Source of the DNA: an uncultured Streptococcus sp.
GTDB taxonomy: Bacteria; Bacillota; Bacilli; Lactobacillales; Streptococcaceae
DNA length: 8,722 nucleotides
Direction: 5' to 3'
Assembly (NCBI GenBank): GCA_902479835.1
Contig: CABSQC010000034.1
Span: 1 to 8,722 of the forward strand
Below are positions 5,948-8,722 of this stretch, one piece after another (position 1 is the first letter of the stretch; every line of letters begins with the position of its first letter). The translations under genes and the position numbers were made by a program. Under the pieces are notes generated by a model. That model made no database searches. It was not told the DNA's origin and was given only the letters and a program-made list of their open reading frames with translations.

Positions 5948-6749
5948 AAAAGTATCCATTATTCGCAATCGCAAGCGTCAAAGTGAAGAGGTTTTTCAGC
6001 AGTTGCGCTACAAGCTTCGGAAAAATAATTTTATTTTGACGGAGAAGCACCCGGATATTGTGATTTCAATTGGTGGCGATGGGATGTTGTTATCAGCCTT
6101 TCACAAGTATGAACACCAGTTGGATCGGGTGCGATTTGTTGGCGTCCATACCGGACACTTAGGATTTTATACAGATTACTTAGATAGTGAAATCGATAAG
6201 CTGGTTGAGAACTTAAAATATGATACTGGAGCTAAGGTTTCTTACCCTATTTTGAATGTCAAGATTACTTTCGAAAATGGGGAAACCCGTACCATGAGAG
6301 CGTTGAACGAAGCGACGATTAAGAGAAGCGACCGGACCATGGTTGCCGATCTTACGATTAATGGAGTGGATTTTGAGCGCTTCAGAGGAGACGGGATCAC
6401 CGTTTCGACTCCTACAGGAAGTACGGCTTACAATAAATCCTTGGGAGGAGCAGTCCTTCACCCAACTATTGAGGCGCTGCAGATTGCTGAAATCGCCAGT
6501 CTCAACAACCGTGTTTATCGTACCTTGGGTTCTTCTGTCATTGTCCCTAAAAAGGATAAGATCGAGATTACACCGACGAGACCTGGCTTTCACATTATCT
6601 CTGTTGACAATTCAACCTATTCTTACCGCAATATTGCAAAGGTAGAATACCAGATTGACAACCATAAGATCAATTTTGTGGCAAGCTCCAGTCACACCAG
6701 CTTCTGGAATCGGGTCAAGGATGCCTTTATCGGAGATGATAGAGAATGA
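5922..6749 (+). CDS. nadK: NAD kinase
   Basis: Phosphorylates NAD+ to NADP+ with ATP or polyphosphate in the cytosol. Counting from ATG 5922 the product is 275 aa, and the family signatures are plain: GGDGMLL (51-57) with catalytic Asp53, the NE pair (129-130) that contacts the nicotinamide ribose, RFRGDG (153-158), and the glycine-rich [14 protein letters not shown] (163-176). The start is uncertain. ATG 5922 has GGA 7 nt upstream and overlaps the end of relQ by 26 nt. ATG 5931 matches the usual streptococcal N-terminus (MKxTGKK) and gives 272 aa but lacks a clear ribosome site. ATG 5901 is open but unlikely. The overlap with relQ and the ATGA overlap with the next gene indicate translational coupling. 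Confidence 0.94.
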   Translation: MTQMKTTGKKVSIIRNRKRQSEEVFQQLRYKLRKNNFILTEKHPDIVISIGGDGMLLSAFHKYEHQLDRVRFVGVHTGHLGFYTDYLDSEIDKLVENLKYDTGAKVSYPILNVKITFENGETRTMRALNEATIKRSDRTMVADLTINGVDFERFRGDGITVSTPTGSTAYNKSLGGAVLHPTIEALQIAEIASLNNRVYRTLGSSVIVPKKDKIEITPTRPGFHIISVDNSTYSYRNIAKVEYQIDNHKINFVASSSHTSFWNRVKDAFIGDDRE

Positions 6750-7639
6750 GATTTGAATTCATTGTCGATGAGCATGTCAAGGTCAAGACTTTCTTGAAAA
6801 AGCACGAGGTTTCTAAGGGGCTCTTAGCAAAGATTAAGTTTCGTGGTGGCCAGATCCTTGTCAATGGACGTCCGGAGAATGCAATTTATTTGTTGGATAT
6901 TGGGGATCGCTTGGTCATTGATATTCCAGCAGAAGAAGGTTTTGAAACCCTAAAGCCCATGGATCGGCCTTTGGATATTTTGTTTGAAGATGATCATTTT
7001 TTGGTCTTAAACAAACCCTTTGGGATTGCTTCTATTCCAAGTGCGATTCATTCCAATACCTTAGCCAATTTTGTAAAAGGCTATTATGTGAAACAGGGCT
7101 ACGAGAACCAGCAGGTTCACATTGTCACTCGCTTGGATAAGGATACTAGTGGCGTCATGCTCTTTGCCAAACATGGCTATGCCCATGCCCGCTTGGATAA
7201 GCAATTGCAGTCTAAAACGATTCAGAAACGCTATTATGCCTTGGTCAAGGGATCTGGGAAGCTTGATCCTGTCGGAGAGATTATTGCTCCGATTGCGCGT
7301 GATGAAGATTCAATTATCACCCGCAAGGTAGCTAAAGGCGGCAAGTATGCCCATACTAGCTATCAGGTTGTTCAATCTTTTGGTAATATTCACCTAGTGG
7401 ATATTCAGTTACACACAGGTCGAACCCATCAGATCCGCGTTCATTTTTCCCATATTGGTTTTCCACTCTTGGGAGATGATCTCTATGGCGGCAGTTTAGA
7501 AGACGGCATTGAGCGCCAAGCCCTTCATTGTCATCGTCTATCCTATTATCATCCATTTCTAGAGGAAGAATTGGTCATAGAAAGTCCACTGCCTCCAGAT
7601 TTCCAAGCTGTATTAACACAGCTTCAAACTAGTTATTAA
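6746..7639 (+). CDS. RluD/RluA family pseudouridine synthase
   Basis: Isomerises uridine to pseudouridine in rRNA or tRNA. At 297 aa it has an N-terminal S4-like RNA-binding region (about residues 13-60, with ILVNGRP at 37-43) and a catalytic RluA-type domain. The active-site motif is [12 protein letters not shown] (125-136) with the nucleophilic Asp131. The second family motif is [12 protein letters not shown] (222-233), followed by GDDLYGG (243-249). The target site cannot be assigned from sequence; in Bacillus the gene in this position is yjbO. It starts at ATG 6746, sharing ATGA with the nadK stop, with GGAG 10 nt upstream. It is part of the relQ operon and ends 21 nt before pta. Confidence 0.93.
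   Translation: MRFEFIVDEHVKVKTFLKKHEVSKGLLAKIKFRGGQILVNGRPENAIYLLDIGDRLVIDIPAEEGFETLKPMDRPLDILFEDDHFLVLNKPFGIASIPSAIHSNTLANFVKGYYVKQGYENQQVHIVTRLDKDTSGVMLFAKHGYAHARLDKQLQSKTIQKRYYALVKGSGKLDPVGEIIAPIARDEDSIITRKVAKGGKYAHTSYQVVQSFGNIHLVDIQLHTGRTHQIRVHFSHIGFPLLGDDLYGGSLEDGIERQALHCHRLSYYHPFLEEELVIESPLPPDFQAVLTQLQTSY
7605..7624. other. Small hairpin near the end of the pseudouridine synthase gene
   Basis: A perfect 7-bp inverted repeat (AAGCTGT / ACAGCTT, 6-nt loop) lies 36 nt before the pta start. No T-run follows, so it is not a standard terminator. It could affect mRNA processing or stability between the two genes, or be chance. Confidence 0.35.
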
Positions 7640-7660
7640 TTATTAAAAGGAGTAAAACTC

Positions 7661-8635
7661 ATGGAAGTTTTCGAAAATCTCAAAGCCAACCTCGTTGGTA
7701 AGAATGCACGTATTGTATTACCAGAAGGTGAAGAACCTCGTATCCTCCAAGCGACAAAACGCATTGTGAACGAGACAGAAGTAACCCCTGTCTTGCTTGG
7801 TAATCCGGATAAAATTCGGATTTATCTTGAAATCGAAGGGGTTTTGGATGGATATGAAGTCATCGATCCTCATTCTTATCCAGGTTTTGAAGAAATGGTA
7901 GCTTCCTTAGTAGAACGTCGTAAGGGCAAAATGACAGAAGAAGAAGCGCGTCAAGTCTTGAAAGATGACGTTAACTATTTTGGTGTCATGTTGGTGCACA
8001 TGGGAATTGTTGATGGGATGGTATCTGGTGCGATTCACTCAACAGCCGCAACTGTTCGTCCGGCTCTTCAAATTATCAAAACTCGTCCAAATGTAAAACG
8101 GACCTCAGGAGCTTTCCTTATGGTTCGTGGATCTGAACGCTACTTGTTCGGGGACTGTGCCATCAACATCAATCCAGATGCTGAAGGCTTGGCTGAAATT
8201 GCCATCAACTCTGCTATCACAGCCAAGATGTTTGGCATCGATCCGAAAATCGCCATGTTGAGCTATTCAACTAAAGGTTCTGGTTTCGGTGAAAGTGTTG
8301 ATAAGGTTGTCGAAGCGACTAAGCTTGCTCATGAACTTCGTCCAGACCTTGAAATTGATGGGGAATTGCAATTTGACGCAGCCTTTGTCCCTGCAACTGC
8401 AGCCTTGAAGGCTCCTGGAAGCAAGGTAGCAGGTCAAGCCAATGTCTTTATCTTCCCTGGTATTGAAGCAGGTAACATTGGATACAAGATGGCAGAACGT
8501 CTTGGTGGCTTTGCAGCGGTAGGTCCAGTCTTGCAAGGGTTGAACAAACCAGTCAACGACCTTTCTCGTGGATGTAATGCAGATGACGTTTACAAATTGA
8601 CCTTGATCACAGCAGCTCAAGCCGTGGAACAATAA
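7661..8635 (+). CDS. pta: Phosphate acetyltransferase
   Basis: Interconverts acetyl-CoA and acetyl phosphate; with acetate kinase it forms ATP during mixed-acid growth. Streptococci also use acetyl phosphate as a metabolite and signal. The product is 324 aa, the short single-domain form with no N-terminal regulatory DRTGG/P-loop region. Visible family segments are IVLPEGEEPRIL (18-29), GMVSGAIHSTAATVRPALQ (119-137), SYSTKGSGFGE (201-211), GELQFDAAFV (234-243), NVFIFPGIEAGNIGYKM (261-277) and NKPVNDLSRGC (295-305). ATG 7661 has AAGGAG 8 nt upstream (7647-7652). Its codon use seems more regular than that of the upstream genes, consistent with high expression, so an extra promoter inside the preceding gene is possible, though I see no clear one. 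No T-tailed terminator follows; a structured repeat begins 12 nt after the stop. Confidence 0.97.
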   Translation: MEVFENLKANLVGKNARIVLPEGEEPRILQATKRIVNETEVTPVLLGNPDKIRIYLEIEGVLDGYEVIDPHSYPGFEEMVASLVERRKGKMTEEEARQVLKDDVNYFGVMLVHMGIVDGMVSGAIHSTAATVRPALQIIKTRPNVKRTSGAFLMVRGSERYLFGDCAININPDAEGLAEIAINSAITAKMFGIDPKIAMLSYSTKGSGFGESVDKVVEATKLAHELRPDLEIDGELQFDAAFVPATAALKAPGSKVAGQANVFIFPGIEAGNIGYKMAERLGGFAAVGPVLQGLNKPVNDLSRGCNADDVYKLTLITAAQAVEQ

Positions 8636-8647
8636 GAAATACATTTA

Positions 8648-8722
8648 GAGAGTGGGACAGAAATCGGTAATTCGTTAGAATTCGATTTCGTCGTCCCACC
8701 TCCGCACAGTTGAGTAGGGCTG
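8648..8722. repeat. Interspersed streptococcal repeat element (left part, cut by window end)
   Basis: Non-coding sequence with a long imperfect hairpin at 8652-8699. The outer stem is GTGGGAC/GTCCCAC (8652-8658 with 8693-8699), the middle stem GAAATCG/CGATTTC (8660-8666 with 8683-8689), the inner stem AATTC/GAATT (8669-8673 with 8678-8682), and the loop GTTA. The flanking GAGAGTGGGACAG and CCACCTCCGCACAGTTGAG resemble a short repeat I recall from intergenic regions of oral streptococci, often after genes. The name, boundaries and copy number cannot be set from this window. With no T-run it is not a classical terminator, but it may end or protect the pta transcript. Confidence 0.6.

Noticed and set aside
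6213..6593. Minus-strand open frame of 126 codons within nadK
   Set aside because: Antisense shadow of nadK with no start signals or recognisable domains.
8267..8644. Minus-strand open frame of 125 codons within pta
   Set aside because: Antisense shadow of pta; cysteine-rich odd composition and no ribosome site.
1..8722. CRISPR array, tRNA, rRNA, IS element, phage or defence genes
   Set aside because: No regularly spaced repeats, no tRNA-like cloverleaf noticed, no transposase or integrase motifs, and all long frames are explained by core genes.

Overview
The window looks like chromosomal DNA of a low-GC Gram-positive bacterium, almost certainly a Streptococcus of the mitis/sanguinis/parasanguinis type. 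The basis is the close similarity of the proteins to streptococcal families, the streptococcal block prs2-nifS-DUF1831-DUF4649, the cluster CYTH / relQ-nadK-rluD-pta, AGGAG-type ribosome binding sites, and a hairpin-rich interspersed repeat at the right end. It is mostly conserved core genome. No IS element, phage gene, tRNA, rRNA or CRISPR array is visible.

Layout. (1) 52-1068, plus strand: a 92-residue protein of unknown function, then radC (JAB/MPN domain). (2) 1069-1100: a 13-bp hairpin that can terminate transcription from both sides, between convergent radC and rex. (3) 1120-1767, minus strand: rex, the NADH/NAD+-sensing repressor, with its own promoter that carries a partial Rex operator. 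(4) 1898-4550, minus strand: an operon of a divergent PRPP synthetase paralogue, a NifS/IscS-type cysteine desulfurase, a DUF1831 protein and a DUF4649 protein. Gaps are 1-9 nt and ribosome sites are embedded in the preceding stop codons. The operon closes with an 18-bp hairpin that begins inside the last stop codon. (5) 4623-5180, minus strand: a CYTH triphosphate tunnel protein. (6) 5276-8635, plus strand: relQ (small alarmone synthetase), nadK, an RluD-type pseudouridine synthase and pta, packed as one probable operon. The promoters of the CYTH gene and relQ are divergent and their -10 boxes overlap almost completely. (7) 8648-8722: the start of an interspersed repeat, cut by the window edge.

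How the genes fit together. Much of the window concerns nucleotide and redox state: Rex reads NADH/NAD+, NadK makes NADP, RelQ makes (p)ppGpp, CYTH proteins act on triphosphates, Prs-family proteins bind ATP and ribose phosphates, and Pta links acetyl-CoA to acetyl phosphate. The most notable points are that the Prs paralogue keeps its ATP-site motifs but has lost the catalytic-loop and ribose-5-phosphate/PRPP-loop signatures, while leading a sulfur-transfer operon; and that the alarmone synthetase and the triphosphate-tunnel protein share one divergent promoter region.

Four start sites differ from the longest open frames: rex (GTG 1767), DUF4649 (ATG 2113), CYTH (ATG 5180) and nadK (ATG 5922). 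No stretch over 300 bases lacks a gene.
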